Shown piece after piece: positions 1-9,583 of a stretch of DNA of 33,132 bases. The DNA lies in assembly GCA_016928835.1 (NCBI GenBank), contig JAFGJW010000013.1:1-33132 (forward strand). The letters are read 5' to 3'. This stretch comes from Candidatus Woesearchaeota archaeon (lineage in GTDB: Archaea > Nanobdellota > Nanobdellia > Woesearchaeales > GW2011-AR15). Numbering within the stretch: the stretch's first letter is position 1; every line of letters begins with the position of its first letter. The translations under genes were made by a program, and so were the position numbers. The notes beneath the pieces are model-generated. The model had not been told where the DNA came from. It was given only the letters and a program-made list of their open reading frames with translations, and searched no databases.

Positions 1-125
1 AATATTACCGTCATTAATTCAGGAGGGTTGAAGAACAGCTCCCTGTCAGATGGCCTCGTTATTGATTTGGTGCCACCTGATAATATTGTTATCCAGACAC
101 AAAAATTTAAAAATATTAGTACTGG
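1..125. repeat. Near-identical DNA block shared with 3503-3627
   Basis: Bases 1-125 align without gaps to 3503-3627. By eye there are 2 mismatches in the first 78 bases and 8 over all 125. Similarity then drops sharply, although both copies stay in the same reading frame of the two paralogous surface-protein genes. The window begins inside the block, so its left end is unknown. Confidence 0.9.
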
Positions 126-1680
126 TGACTGGCAAGACATACCAGGCGGGGACTGTATAAACACACTTGACTTGAATTTCAGCTGGTATGCAGATGATGC
201 AGACTCTTATATTAGCGGCTACAGTTACTTGCTGACTTCAGATTCAACCAAAAACCCGGATCAAATACCTGAAGGCTTAATAGGGCAGCTTGAGTGTGAG
301 ACATTTCACTTATTTGAGGATATCGGCAGTGCCAGCTATTATTTTAAGGTGAGGGCCAGAGATGCTGCCACCAACTGGGGCGAGATAAAAAATTTCAGTT
401 TCTGCGTTGATAACTCTCCGCCACACTGGCTTAGATTGATCTCGAGTAATTTTGATCCAAAAAGCAAAAAGATAACCTTTATTTGGACAGCTTCGAGTGA
501 TGAGCAGAGTGGCATCCTAAATTATATGATTAATATCACAGACCCGAATAATAATGTGTTGAGTTATGAGACGAGCGGCACAAGCTATGAACTTTCAGTT
601 ACTGAGTCTGGAGATTACACAGCGATTGTCGGAGCCAGAAACGGAGCTGACATATGGAGATGGTCGACAGAAGGAGATTCGACAACAGATCTTACCCCGC
701 CCGGTGTTTACGTTATTACAAATGGGGTGTTGATTACAGATAATCCTATTTTGATGATTAAGACAGATGAGAAATCAGTCTGTGAATATAGTTTTGACAA
801 CAGCGTATATTACAGGTTCCTCTATACAAATTCAACTTATCATGAAACAAAAACAAGTGCTCCTCAAGGGGCAAACCTTGTATATTTGAATTGTACAGAT
901 ATGTCAAGGAACTCAAATAATAGTGTCACAATGAGCTTTACTGTGAACACAACAACTACAATAGATTCGATTTGGGTGCCGGACACTCTTTCTGAATACC
1001 AAGGCATTTTAATATCAGTCTTAGTTAATGTTACAGACACAGATTCTGTTAAGCTCGGTGGTGTTGTCTTAGATCAATTTGACGTTGAAATTGATGATGC
1101 AGATATTGAATTCAGTATTTTTGACCAGGGCAATGGACACTACAACCTTTCGTTTAATATACCCTCAGAATTAGGAACACACGGTCTGATAGTAAAGACT
1201 AGGAATAGAGAGAGCAACGAGCTCGATTTGACTGTCCTGCCGCTGAGGTTAAGTGTGGATTATAGAGAAAGCCAGATTAATTCTCCGACAAGAACAGAAC
1301 AGACAGTCTATGGCTCAACCACATCAGATATTGGACTTGCTACAGAAGACACAAATGCAGATTTTGATTATGGTTCTGGCTATTTAAACTTAAGTTCGGA
1401 TTATACAAAAAATGTTTTTATCTTCAACACACCTTCATTTACAAATATTATTAGGAAAGACAGGTATCTTGAGAACAGCGAATTCCTTGACTTGACTACA
1501 CCTTCGTTTGGCTATGCGTATACTGATAGTTACTATTTAAGATTAATACTATACTATAAGGATATCTCCCTTCTGCTTGATAATCCTTTTGGACTATCTC
1601 GTAGAAGACAGGATATAATGCTGCAAAAGACTTTTACCGGAGCAAAAAGAACAGTAATTATTTCAAAAATGGTGTCATAA
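1..1680 (+). CDS. Secreted Ig/fibronectin-like surface protein, 5' end cut by window
   Basis: The reading frame is open from base 1 and ends with TAA at 1678-1680, giving 559 visible residues. The TTG at 28 is an internal leucine, because the preceding codons match the homologous segment (residue 608 onward) of the next gene. The visible part is a string of beta-sandwich-like repeats rich in N-x-S/T sites, with a GARNGADIWRWS segment near residues 210-220 that the paralogue shares. The conserved end contains a RYLE..EFLDL block. No transmembrane segment is visible, so the protein is probably secreted and held by other surface components. It lies 1 base upstream of its longer paralogue and heads the visible pilus operon, which suggests an adhesin or pilus-associated role. 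Exact function is unknown. Confidence 0.85.
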   Translation, partial: NITVINSGGLKNSSLSDGLVIDLVPPDNIVIQTQKFKNISTGDWQDIPGGDCINTLDLNFSWYADDADSYISGYSYLLTSDSTKNPDQIPEGLIGQLECETFHLFEDIGSASYYFKVRARDAATNWGEIKNFSFCVDNSPPHWLRLISSNFDPKSKKITFIWTASSDEQSGILNYMINITDPNNNVLSYETSGTSYELSVTESGDYTAIVGARNGADIWRWSTEGDSTTDLTPPGVYVITNGVLITDNPILMIKTDEKSVCEYSFDNSVYYRFLYTNSTYHETKTSAPQGANLVYLNCTDMSRNSNNSVTMSFTVNTTTTIDSIWVPDTLSEYQGILISVLVNVTDTDSVKLGGVVLDQFDVEIDDADIEFSIFDQGNGHYNLSFNIPSELGTHGLIVKTRNRESNELDLTVLPLRLSVDYRESQINSPTRTEQTVYGSTTSDIGLATEDTNADFDYGSGYLNLSSDYTKNVFIFNTPSFTNIIRKDRYLENSEFLDLTTPSFGYAYTDSYYLRLILYYKDISLLLDNPFGLSRRRQDIMLQKTFTGAKRTVIISKMVS

Positions 1681-1681
1681 T

Positions 1682-4600
1682 ATGAGGAATTTTAAGATAT
1701 GTATATTGCTTATGCTTTTCGGACTGTTCTTAGTATTCCATAATGTGATTGCAGATTCAATTTGTATCCTTAATATTGGACAACCGGGATTTGGTCAAAC
1801 AAATCCTGATTACACATCAATTAGAACAGTTATCCTTAATTTGTCGTTTAATGAGAATGCCTCTGAGTGTAGATACATTAATTATGACAATGCTGGTATT
1901 GCACCACAAAATGATAATGAAAACTGGACATCCTGGGAATCATGTATTGAGCAGAAATATTGGCTGCTCAGCCCAAATGACGGTAGCAAGACTGTGTATT
2001 ATCAGGTAAATTCTTCTTCTACATCTGGCTACTCTTTCGATGATTATATCCTATACTGCAATTTTGACTCAGACTTCATTTGTGAAGATGAAGAGGAAGG
2101 GATTAATATGAGGAATTATACTTATCTGGATACAACTAACAATAAGGCTTATGAAGACAGGACAGAGGCATCTTCACCGGCATATGACACTACAACAGAG
2201 ATAGACGACAGTTATTCAACATTGGTTGATAATGATAATTCTTACCAATCCTATCAGACAATTGGTACAGATTATTACCCTTATACTAGATTTGAAATGA
2301 AGCTTGATGAGTCAATAGCAGATATGAAAAATCTTTCACTTTCCTGGGTGGGTTACGGAGACTTAGTTTATTTTGGAGGAACTGAGGGATTCAATATCTT
2401 GGTTTTTAACTGGGTTTCGGAAACATGGGGCTCCAAGTCTGCTTCAACAAATGCTAATGAGCAAATCGTAAGAATAAATATCACAAACCCACTTATGAGC
2501 GGAGAGATTAATGAGACTGGGGGTATGAAATTTGTTGCTAGAGGGCCAGATATGTCATCCGGTGAGGAGGAATGCGGAGGCATCTGCTACGCCAATATCT
2601 CAACTGATCTTGTTTCCTTGGAAGTCATAACTGACAGTGATCTTGTTTCTGGAAAAAATAAGAGCGCTGTCAGAATAAACTCAAACCACTCCCAGACCCT
2701 TACTTATCCTGTCAGCGGTAATATGGAGTTAGCTCAAGGAACTGTTGAATTCTGGACAAGACCTGATTGGGACAAGAATCAAGGAGCTGACCACTGTTTC
2801 TTGCATATACCGACTTCTTCTGGGGCTGATGGATTTCATATTTTATATGATGTAGATGAAACCTTAATAGTATTTAAGATCATGGGTGAAGGGAAGGAAT
2901 CTTATGTCAGCCAGCCGGCTGAATTAACTGAAAACGAGTGGGTTCATATAACGGCGGTATGGGATTTTGAAGAGCTTGTTGGCGACTACAATATGGACTT
3001 ATATCTTGACGGTTCTAATTCTGGAAATACTTATTATGCTGCAGACAATCTGCCGGAGGTTTCTGACACAGAAGGATTCATTTATGTAGGCTCCCTGTCC
3101 AATAAAACTGTGCATTGCAACTGCACAATCGACAACTTTGTAATTTTTGATTATGCCCGCAGTGAGCAGGACATTTATTATGACTGGCTGGGAGAAGTGC
3201 TTTCTGATTGGAGCCTTAGTCTGGTTAATGATTCTATATATTATAACCACACAGGCGCAGGCATGGACACAACTGCGCCAACTGCGCCAACTATTGTTGA
3301 TGGTGATTTTACTAATAATTGTGACGAAGTTACTATCAGCTGGTACGGTGCCTATGATTTTGAATCTGAGCTGCTGGGCATTCCCTTAATATATGAGTAT
3401 TATCTCTACAATGGCACAGATTTACTTGCATCAGGCACAACACTATCAACAAGTTTCCCAGCATCAGGACCTGGAAGAGAGCACGGTGATAATCTTACTG
3501 TCAATATTACCGTCATTAATTCAGGAGGGTTGAAGAACAGCTCCCTGTCAGATGGCCTTGTTATTGATTTGGTGCCGCCTAGTAATATAGTAATCCAGAC
3601 ACAGAAATTTAGAAATATTAGTACTGGAACATGGATGGATTTGCCAAGCACAGGCTGGGTTAATACGTATGATTTGAATTTCAGCTGGTACGCAGATGAT
3701 GTGGAGTCTTACATAAGCGCCTATAGTTACATACTCACTTCAAGCCAATCAGAAGAACCAGATGACATTCCAGAGGGCCAGCAAAATCAACTGCAGAATG
3801 AAACATATCATGTATACAATGGCATTGGCAGCAACCAATTTTATTTTAAGGTTAAGGCAAGGGATGCCGGCGGTAATTGGGGTGCTGTTGCCACTTATAG
3901 TCTAGGAGTTGATAACACGGCCCCTATAAAACCTGTGCTCATTTCACGAGTCTTCAATGCAACAAATAAAAGCATAACCTATGCTTGGTCTGAGTCAGAT
4001 GATATAAGTGGCGTCATTAGTTATAGGATAAATATTACAATTACAAATATTAGCGGACAAGTTGACAGTTTTGAGACTAATTCTACAAGCCTTAAATATA
4101 ATATAAGCGAGACAGGAGATTATTATGCTATTATAGGGGCTAGAAACGGAGCTGATATTTGGAGATGGTCTAATGAGGAAGAAGGTGCAGCAGACCTTAC
4201 ACCTCCCATAATTAACTCCTATCTTAGAGGCAAAGTCATTACGATAGAACCTATACTCTATGTTACAACTGATGAACAAGCCATATGTGAGTATAGCTTT
4301 GATGGCCTAACATATTATAATTTTTCATACACTAATACAACCTTCCATGAAATCATGATATCGGTTTCAGATTCTACAGATTATAATTACTATATCAAGT
4401 GTGCTGACCTTTTTGGCAACTCAGATACGATTGGAGCAGATTTTACAACAGATACAACAATGGAGCCTGCTGAGATTTCATTTGCAGAATCTCCTTGGTC
4501 TTATGAAGCTCAGAAAGGAATAATCTATTTCAATGTCTCATCAGAAAGCAGCGATAAAATCGGAGGATTAAAGCAATCTGATTTCTCCCTAACAATCAAT

Positions 4601-5218
4601 GATACAGAGCATGAGAATACTTTTGTGGACCTTTCAAATGGTTCATACGCAGTATTCTTTAGTTCTCCAAACGAGCCCGGGAATTACTATGCAAGAGTCT
4701 CAGTTAAATCATATTCTGAAATAACCCCCTTTACAGTACTACCCTTGGTATTTTCATTTTCTTATGATGCAGGAGAAATGCTAAACAATGTTGTGATTAG
4801 CAGCAATATTCTTGTTGAAGAATCAAATACCTCTTCCCGAGGCTTAGCATCTGAGCAGGAAAGCATTATTCTATTCAACACCTCTACCTCAATAAAAGCA
4901 GAGAGTGAATTAGGCTCGAAACTGATTTTGTTTTCTACAAAAGATGACTTGAACATTAATCACAGAAACAGGTATTTGGAGAGACAAGAATTTCTTGATC
5001 TCATAACGCCAAATTTTGCTTTCCTACTTGATGACGAATACATTTTAAGACAGATTCTGACTTATAATGATATCCATATCACTACTTCAGAAAGAAATGA
5101 GCTTTCATCCGGTGTTCACACAATGGTGATTGAGAATCTGAATTCAAGTGATACCACTTTAATTAGACTGTCCAAGACACAAATATACTCTGAAAAAAAG
5201 GTGTTTCAGTATGACTAA
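1682..5218 (+). CDS. Giant secreted surface protein with LamG-like and Ig/fibronectin-like domains
   Basis: This 1178-residue protein starts with a clear signal peptide (about residues 1-25: charged start, long hydrophobic core, then A-D-S). Residues about 327-502 look like a LamG/concanavalin-like sandwich, with GTVEFW, WVHITAVWD, LYLDG and IDNFVIFDYAR motifs. From about 530 to the end there are Ig/fibronectin-like repeats. Residues 608-1178 are homologous to the truncated gene just upstream. N-glycosylation sequons are abundant, and no C-terminal membrane anchor is seen. A GGTG motif at 1669-1672 precedes the ATG, and the last 8 bases overlap the next gene. LamG folds commonly bind glycans or proteins, so a cell-contact or adhesin role with the downstream pilus genes is inferred, not shown. 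Confidence 0.85.
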   Translation: MRNFKICILLMLFGLFLVFHNVIADSICILNIGQPGFGQTNPDYTSIRTVILNLSFNENASECRYINYDNAGIAPQNDNENWTSWESCIEQKYWLLSPNDGSKTVYYQVNSSSTSGYSFDDYILYCNFDSDFICEDEEEGINMRNYTYLDTTNNKAYEDRTEASSPAYDTTTEIDDSYSTLVDNDNSYQSYQTIGTDYYPYTRFEMKLDESIADMKNLSLSWVGYGDLVYFGGTEGFNILVFNWVSETWGSKSASTNANEQIVRINITNPLMSGEINETGGMKFVARGPDMSSGEEECGGICYANISTDLVSLEVITDSDLVSGKNKSAVRINSNHSQTLTYPVSGNMELAQGTVEFWTRPDWDKNQGADHCFLHIPTSSGADGFHILYDVDETLIVFKIMGEGKESYVSQPAELTENEWVHITAVWDFEELVGDYNMDLYLDGSNSGNTYYAADNLPEVSDTEGFIYVGSLSNKTVHCNCTIDNFVIFDYARSEQDIYYDWLGEVLSDWSLSLVNDSIYYNHTGAGMDTTAPTAPTIVDGDFTNNCDEVTISWYGAYDFESELLGIPLIYEYYLYNGTDLLASGTTLSTSFPASGPGREHGDNLTVNITVINSGGLKNSSLSDGLVIDLVPPSNIVIQTQKFRNISTGTWMDLPSTGWVNTYDLNFSWYADDVESYISAYSYILTSSQSEEPDDIPEGQQNQLQNETYHVYNGIGSNQFYFKVKARDAGGNWGAVATYSLGVDNTAPIKPVLISRVFNATNKSITYAWSESDDISGVISYRINITITNISGQVDSFETNSTSLKYNISETGDYYAIIGARNGADIWRWSNEEEGAADLTPPIINSYLRGKVITIEPILYVTTDEQAICEYSFDGLTYYNFSYTNTTFHEIMISVSDSTDYNYYIKCADLFGNSDTIGADFTTDTTMEPAEISFAESPWSYEAQKGIIYFNVSSESSDKIGGLKQSDFSLTINDTEHENTFVDLSNGSYAVFFSSPNEPGNYYARVSVKSYSEITPFTVLPLVFSFSYDAGEMLNNVVISSNILVEESNTSSRGLASEQESIILFNTSTSIKAESELGSKLILFSTKDDLNINHRNRYLERQEFLDLITPNFAFLLDDEYILRQILTYNDIHITTSERNELSSGVHTMVIENLNSSDTTLIRLSKTQIYSEKKVFQYD
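3503..3627. repeat. Second copy of the near-identical block at 1-125
   Basis: This copy encodes residues from about 608 of the 1178-residue surface protein. It matches bases 1-125 at about 117 of 125 positions, far above the identity of the flanking paralogous sequence. That pattern fits recent gene conversion or domain shuffling between tandem copies. Confidence 0.9.
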
Positions 5219-5690
5219 GAAGAGTCAGTTTTATCTATTTGCGATTGTGTTGCTATGTAGCTATCTCTTTATGAGCCTTACCGGCCGTTTGACTCTCAGA
5301 CAAGTTGACAGGGATTTTGAGGATTTGTATAATAATTATATCTACGAAGGCATTCGGGTGATAAACAGTGCTGAGTACCACGGGGTTGATGTAAGCGAAA
5401 GGTATGATAATTTTACCTTGGATTTTATCAACTATGCATTACAAAAAAATATTGATCTTGGGATTCTGTATATGATTGTAATCGACAATAAAATTAGAAT
5501 AGTTAATTATTTAAATGAGCCAGTATCTTTAGATTATAATATATATCCGCCTATACTGATGCAGGATGAGGGAGCGTTAATAAATCGTACAGACATAATA
5601 ATAGTTGGGATAGGGGATATTAATTATGAGTATAACATCACCCCAGAGTATCAGACGCAATTGAAAGTGCTATTCAGAAAAGAGGTGTAA
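5211..5690 (+). CDS. Small pilin-like membrane-anchored protein
   Basis: This 159-residue protein has a short basic N-terminus (MTKKSQ) followed at once by a hydrophobic stretch (about residues 7-24) and then a soluble domain with N-x-S/T sites. That is the layout of archaeal type IV pilin-like or minor pilin proteins. The lack of a clear G/A-processing site leaves a simple membrane-anchored protein possible. The ATG lies 8 bases inside the upstream gene and has an AAGGTG ribosome binding site. The next gene begins 1 base after its stop, so it is part of the pilus operon. I recognise no specific family. Confidence 0.75.
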   Translation: MTKKSQFYLFAIVLLCSYLFMSLTGRLTLRQVDRDFEDLYNNYIYEGIRVINSAEYHGVDVSERYDNFTLDFINYALQKNIDLGILYMIVIDNKIRIVNYLNEPVSLDYNIYPPILMQDEGALINRTDIIIVGIGDINYEYNITPEYQTQLKVLFRKEV

Positions 5691-5691
5691 A

Positions 5692-6141
5692 TTGACAAAG
5701 AAGGCCATGTCCCAGTATCTAAGCTGGATTTTATTAATACTTTTTGCAGTAGGTCTCAGCTCGTTTATGCTGGTCTGGACAAGAAATTATGTAAAAGGAC
5801 AGAGTGATGATCTAACCTCAAGAGCAGATAATGCAATGTGCGACGACGTATCTCTTAATCTTGACGGTTATTGTCAAAATTCGCAAACTTTAAATATGAA
5901 TATTACCAATACAAATCTTCTAACAATAGCGTATTTAAGGCTAAGATTTATTGATCTTTATGATAATATTGCTGATAAAAAGATTGAAGCTGATATCTCC
6001 CCTGGAGACACTGAGAGAATCACAGTCCTCAAGCAAGGTACATTGCGCCAGGTGAGGGTTGTCCCTGTTATGATAAATGACAAGAAAGAAATTATTTGCA
6101 ACGGGAAAGGCGTATCATTAGAGGAGATAAAGCAATGCTAA
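5692..6141 (+). CDS. Pilin-like protein with TTG start
   Basis: This 149-residue protein has the pilin layout: MTKKAMSQ, then a hydrophobic helix (about residues 9-28), then a beta-rich domain with several cysteines (CDD..., DGYCQN, IICNGKG, KQC). The start is TTG at 5692, supported by AGAGGTG at 5681-5687 and by a sensible lysine-rich N-terminus. It resembles the next gene's product in architecture: helix, a CTVD/CDDVSL-like cysteine shortly after, then an N-x-T-rich sheet. Probable minor pilin or pilus tip protein. The cysteines may form surface disulfides. Confidence 0.75.
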   Translation: MTKKAMSQYLSWILLILFAVGLSSFMLVWTRNYVKGQSDDLTSRADNAMCDDVSLNLDGYCQNSQTLNMNITNTNLLTIAYLRLRFIDLYDNIADKKIEADISPGDTERITVLKQGTLRQVRVVPVMINDKKEIICNGKGVSLEEIKQC

Positions 6142-6147
6142 AAAGAG

Positions 6148-6669
6148 GTGGTTAAACTGTCAAAACTCATATTCTCAAGAAAGGGAGTTTCTCCGCTTAT
6201 AGCAACTGTGTTACTTATTGCTTTTTCAGTTGCACTTGGGGCAGTTGTAATGAACTGGGGGAGAAGTTTTGTCCAGGAAAAAACAGAGGACGTTGATGAG
6301 AAAGCAGGCACTCAGCTCAAGTGCACTGTTGATATTCTCCTGGATTTTGTAGAGATTAGCAGCGAGAAGCAGGTTTGTTATAATTCGACAGCAAAGCGAG
6401 TTGAATTCATTATTGAAAATATAGGAACCATCAGTGCAGACGGAATAAGCCTACAGATAATTGATGCACAAGACCATATTTATACTTTCCAAAACACTAG
6501 CACTCTAGGTGCTGGCAATGCATCAAAATATTCCTTTAATAATAATGCTATGGACGCTTCGCTTTCCTACATTGGAATCTCTCCTATGATTCTAGCTCCT
6601 GGCAGCGCAATACCGCAGGTCTGCTCATCAAACAAATTAGCGATTAGCGAAGTGAATGAATGTGATTAA
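6148..6669 (+). CDS. Archaeal type IV pilin
   Basis: The N-terminus carries the classic archaeal pilin motif SRKGVSPLIATVLLIAFSVA: basic residues, a glycine for prepilin-peptidase cleavage, then VSP and a hydrophobic assembly helix. The remaining ~135 residues form a beta-rich domain with cysteines. Length of 173 residues is typical. The start is uncertain. GTG at 6148 is part of the best ribosome binding site (AGAGGTGG, 6144-6151), so translation may really begin at CTG 6157, six bases after GGTG. This is the most confidently recognised structural subunit of the operon. Confidence 0.85.
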   Translation: MVKLSKLIFSRKGVSPLIATVLLIAFSVALGAVVMNWGRSFVQEKTEDVDEKAGTQLKCTVDILLDFVEISSEKQVCYNSTAKRVEFIIENIGTISADGISLQIIDAQDHIYTFQNTSTLGAGNASKYSFNNNAMDASLSYIGISPMILAPGSAIPQVCSSNKLAISEVNECD

Positions 6670-7071
6670 ATGGAGCATGAAAAAAGACATACAAGGGTTA
6701 AAATACTATTATTTGCGGTCTTCACAATATTTACGCTTGTATTTATTGGATGGATTTACAGATTTTATGTAGAGGCAAGATATAAAATACAGGAAGATAC
6801 ACTCGAGATTGACTGCTCAGAATATGATTTTGATATAATCACCCAGGATTTATCCAATAAAGGCCATATGTTCGAAGTTAGAAACACAGGCCATACTACT
6901 CTGTCACAGTTGGTTATTGAGGGAGGGAATATTAGAAGAGAGATAAACTTTACAGGGATACTGCCTAAAGAAACAAGCTTTATCCGTATAGAGAATCTGT
7001 CCTCAATAAGTCAAGTGACAGTATATGTTAAAAACTGCCAACAAAAAGGCAAAACATACGAATTAAAATGA
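6670..7071 (+). CDS. Small single-pass membrane protein of the pilus operon
   Basis: This 133-residue protein has a basic N-terminus (MEHEKRHTRVK), one membrane helix (about residues 11-32) and a soluble beta-rich domain containing two cysteines. The ATG directly follows the stop codon of the pilin gene (TAAATG), and its own stop overlaps the next start (ATGA), so translation is probably coupled. It lacks a recognisable prepilin cleavage site but keeps pilin-like size and architecture, so it may be a minor pilin or an assembly factor. No family recognised. Confidence 0.7.
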   Translation: MEHEKRHTRVKILLFAVFTIFTLVFIGWIYRFYVEARYKIQEDTLEIDCSEYDFDIITQDLSNKGHMFEVRNTGHTTLSQLVIEGGNIRREINFTGILPKETSFIRIENLSSISQVTVYVKNCQQKGKTYELK

Positions 7072-7790
7072 AAAAAAAAGGGCAAGTGTGGGTATCTGCT
7101 ATATTGTACACATTAGTTGCAGCGATGGCTATCGTGATTATATTACAGACTGGAATACCTATCTTAAGTAGGTTTAAGGATCAGGCTACTTTCACAAAAA
7201 CAAAAGATGTTATGCTTAACCTTGACAAACATATTACTGAGATAGCCAGAGAAGGGGAAGGCTCGCAGAGGGTTGTGACTATTGACATCACAGACGGTAA
7301 ACTTATAGTTGATAATAATCAGATTGTGTGGGAGCTGGAGACAAAAAATAAATTAATAGATCCAAGAACCAGTCAAATAGAAGGCAACTTAATTATAACA
7401 AGCAATGCCAATGTGCAAACAATTGAGACAGACAATGATTTCATTATGCAGACGCAGATTAAGAATGATACTTTTTCTGTCAATATCAGCAAAATTGGGT
7501 CAAGGAATAATTGGATGGATATCAATACATCGAGCTTGCTGAATTATATCAGTTTCAATGATAATATGATGAACGGAACCTTTAACTTTAGTCTAAATTA
7601 TGATCCCTCCTCAACTTCTGGAAATGGATACACAGAAATGATTCCATCTGGCAACAATTCCAATCTTGGCAAGGCAAAAGTAGTTGCTCATATTAACTCA
7701 AGCTTTGCAGAATATGAGCTTGAGTTTGTGCTTGAAAGCTATGCTGATTTTTTAATCGCAAGAGTCAAAAATTTTGTTCCAAAATCGTAA
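7068..7790 (+). CDS. Pilin-like protein (KKKGQ-type N-terminus)
   Basis: This 240-residue protein begins MKKKGQVWVSAILYTLVAAM, a short lysine-rich leader with glycine before a hydrophobic helix, as in archaeal pilin-like proteins. The C-terminal ~200 residues are beta-rich with many N-x-S/T sites. The ATG overlaps the preceding stop (ATGA at 7068-7071). After this gene comes a 15-base gap and then the ATPase. It is probably an exported pseudopilin or larger minor pilin. The specific role is inferred only from position. Confidence 0.75.
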   Translation: MKKKGQVWVSAILYTLVAAMAIVIILQTGIPILSRFKDQATFTKTKDVMLNLDKHITEIAREGEGSQRVVTIDITDGKLIVDNNQIVWELETKNKLIDPRTSQIEGNLIITSNANVQTIETDNDFIMQTQIKNDTFSVNISKIGSRNNWMDINTSSLLNYISFNDNMMNGTFNFSLNYDPSSTSGNGYTEMIPSGNNSNLGKAKVVAHINSSFAEYELEFVLESYADFLIARVKNFVPKS

Positions 7791-7805
7791 AATGTTCCTT
7801 ATAAA

Positions 7806-9365
7806 ATGGCAGAAGAGACAAAGACAATATTTCAGATTGATACTAGACCAGAGATAGTACAGTTACCAGACATCAGAGAAAGGAGTTCTATTAACATAAG
7901 ATATCCATTACTTAAACCATATGCTTATGCACATATCTTCTGGGATGAGAAAGAAAGTGAACTAGTGTATTTTGTCGAGGAACCTAAACTGTTGCCAGCA
8001 GAGAGAGAAATCCTTCGGTTGATTCAGCTTGCTCTGGAGGAGATGATTAATATTAGCTACACACATGCAAGCAAGATGAATCTTGTTATACAATATCTGG
8101 AGAGGAATGTGCAGGCAATTCTCGTGGAGCTCGGCACCAAGGTATCTAGGGAAACTTACTTAAAACTGATGTATTACTTGTTTCGGGATTCAGTAGGTTT
8201 AAACAGAATTGAGCCTTTGCTGCATGATTATTATATAGAGGATATTGAATGCAACGGGCTTAATTTTCCGCTTTATGTAGTGCATAGAAAATTTGAAAAC
8301 ATGCGGACAAATATTTTGTATAGAAATCCCCAAGAACTGTCTGATTTTGTCGAAAAATTAGCCCAAAAATGTGGTAGATACGTATCTTATGCCAAACCGC
8401 TTCTTGACGGCACCCTGCCTGATGGAAGCAGGGTTAATGCTACTTATACTGAAGACATAACAACCCGCGGCCCTACTTTTACAATAAGAAAATTTACCAA
8501 AGACCCATGGACCCCGATTCATTTAATCAACTTTGGAACAGCACCGGCAATTGTGTTTGCATATATATGGCTGGTGATAGAAAACAAATCCAATATTATG
8601 GTTGTCGGTGAGACTGCATCAGGGAAGACTACTTTCTTAAATAGCATTTTGAGCTTTATTCCTCCTGATGCCAGAATATGCTCTATTGAAGATACTCGGG
8701 AACTTAATCTGGCCCATGAAAATTGGATGCCCTCAGTAACCAGAACTGGGTTTGGCATCCCGAATTTAATAGGGAGGGAGTATGGTGAAGTAACTTTGTT
8801 TGACCTCTTGAAAGAGAGCTTTAGGCAGAACCCTGATTATGTTATTGTCGGGGAAGTGCGCGGCAAAGAAGCATTTGTTCTTTTCCAGGGAATGGCTTCA
8901 GGCCATTCAAGCTTTGGTACATTCCATGCAGGCAGTGTTGAGACTCTGGTTAGAAGACTTGAAACACCCCCAATTAACCTATCCCCTTCGTTAATTGAGT
9001 CTCTGGATATTGTGTGTGTCATGACCCATCTGAAAGAAGTGGACAAAAATATTAGACGAATAAAGCAATTGGTTGAGGTTCAGTCTGTGGAAAGGGAAAT
9101 TGGACAGGTAAACAAAAATATCGCATTTACATGGAACCCTGTTAATGATACAATAGACCAGTCAGGTGAACTTACCATGATTCAGAAAATAAGCCAAAAA
9201 ACCGGTGCTTCTGTAGAGGAGTTAACGAATGAGATAGAGACACGTGCTAGGCTATTAGAGATTATGGCAGAGCAAAAAATTGAGGGATTTAAGTCTGTTA
9301 ATGAGATAATAAAGAGCTATTATGTTAAACGAGACCTGGTCCTTAAGAAGTTTAATCTATTATGA
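7806..9365 (+). CDS. Type IV pilus/secretion ATPase (FlaI/TadA/GspE superfamily)
   Basis: This 519-residue AAA-like secretion ATPase would power assembly or retraction of the filament from the cytoplasmic face. Visible motifs are Walker A GETASGKTT (268-276), Asp box IEDTREL (294-300), Walker B VIVGEVRG with catalytic Glu350, and His box GHSSFGTFHAGS (366-377). An upstream domain (about 60-230) has the usual GLNRIEPLLHDYYIEDIECNG block. The length matches archaeal members. No clear ribosome binding site precedes the ATG at 7806, unlike its neighbours, and a TTATAAA lies just upstream at 7800-7806. The stop overlaps the next start. Family assignment is firm. Pilus versus secretion cannot be decided from sequence, but the pilins favour a pilus. 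Confidence 0.95.
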   Translation: MAEETKTIFQIDTRPEIVQLPDIRERSSINIRYPLLKPYAYAHIFWDEKESELVYFVEEPKLLPAEREILRLIQLALEEMINISYTHASKMNLVIQYLERNVQAILVELGTKVSRETYLKLMYYLFRDSVGLNRIEPLLHDYYIEDIECNGLNFPLYVVHRKFENMRTNILYRNPQELSDFVEKLAQKCGRYVSYAKPLLDGTLPDGSRVNATYTEDITTRGPTFTIRKFTKDPWTPIHLINFGTAPAIVFAYIWLVIENKSNIMVVGETASGKTTFLNSILSFIPPDARICSIEDTRELNLAHENWMPSVTRTGFGIPNLIGREYGEVTLFDLLKESFRQNPDYVIVGEVRGKEAFVLFQGMASGHSSFGTFHAGSVETLVRRLETPPINLSPSLIESLDIVCVMTHLKEVDKNIRRIKQLVEVQSVEREIGQVNKNIAFTWNPVNDTIDQSGELTMIQKISQKTGASVEELTNEIETRARLLEIMAEQKIEGFKSVNEIIKSYYVKRDLVLKKFNLL

Positions 9366-9565
9366 AAGAGATAAAATATATTAAAAAGGACTTGGAGAAG
9401 TTGGTCCTATTGTCTGACTTGTATTATGACTTGTGCCAGAAAGAGACCTCCTCCGATAATGACCTAGAAATGCAGAAATTGAAAGCATATATTGCAAAGG
9501 AGGAGATGCTCAAAATCAACTATAAAATCCACAAACTAATAAAAAGATTGCAGGCTAGGCTCTAA
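9362..9565 (+). CDS. 67-residue helical protein between ATPase and platform genes
   Basis: The protein is almost entirely charged and helix-forming (lysine, glutamate and leucine heptad-like spacing), with no membrane segment, so it is likely a short coiled coil. Its ATG overlaps the ATPase stop (ATGA), and the platform gene begins 18 bases after its stop, which argues for a true gene and a partner role between ATPase and platform. The first ~60 residues of the next protein are also charged and helical, so they may pair. No known family recognised. Confidence 0.7.
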   Translation: MKEIKYIKKDLEKLVLLSDLYYDLCQKETSSDNDLEMQKLKAYIAKEEMLKINYKIHKLIKRLQARL

Positions 9566-9583
9566 AGGGGGAGGCTGGAACTA

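Noticed and set aside
28-30. TTG at 28 as start of the first gene
   Set aside because: The in-frame codons before it encode the same residues as the paralogue at about 608, so the gene runs off the left edge.
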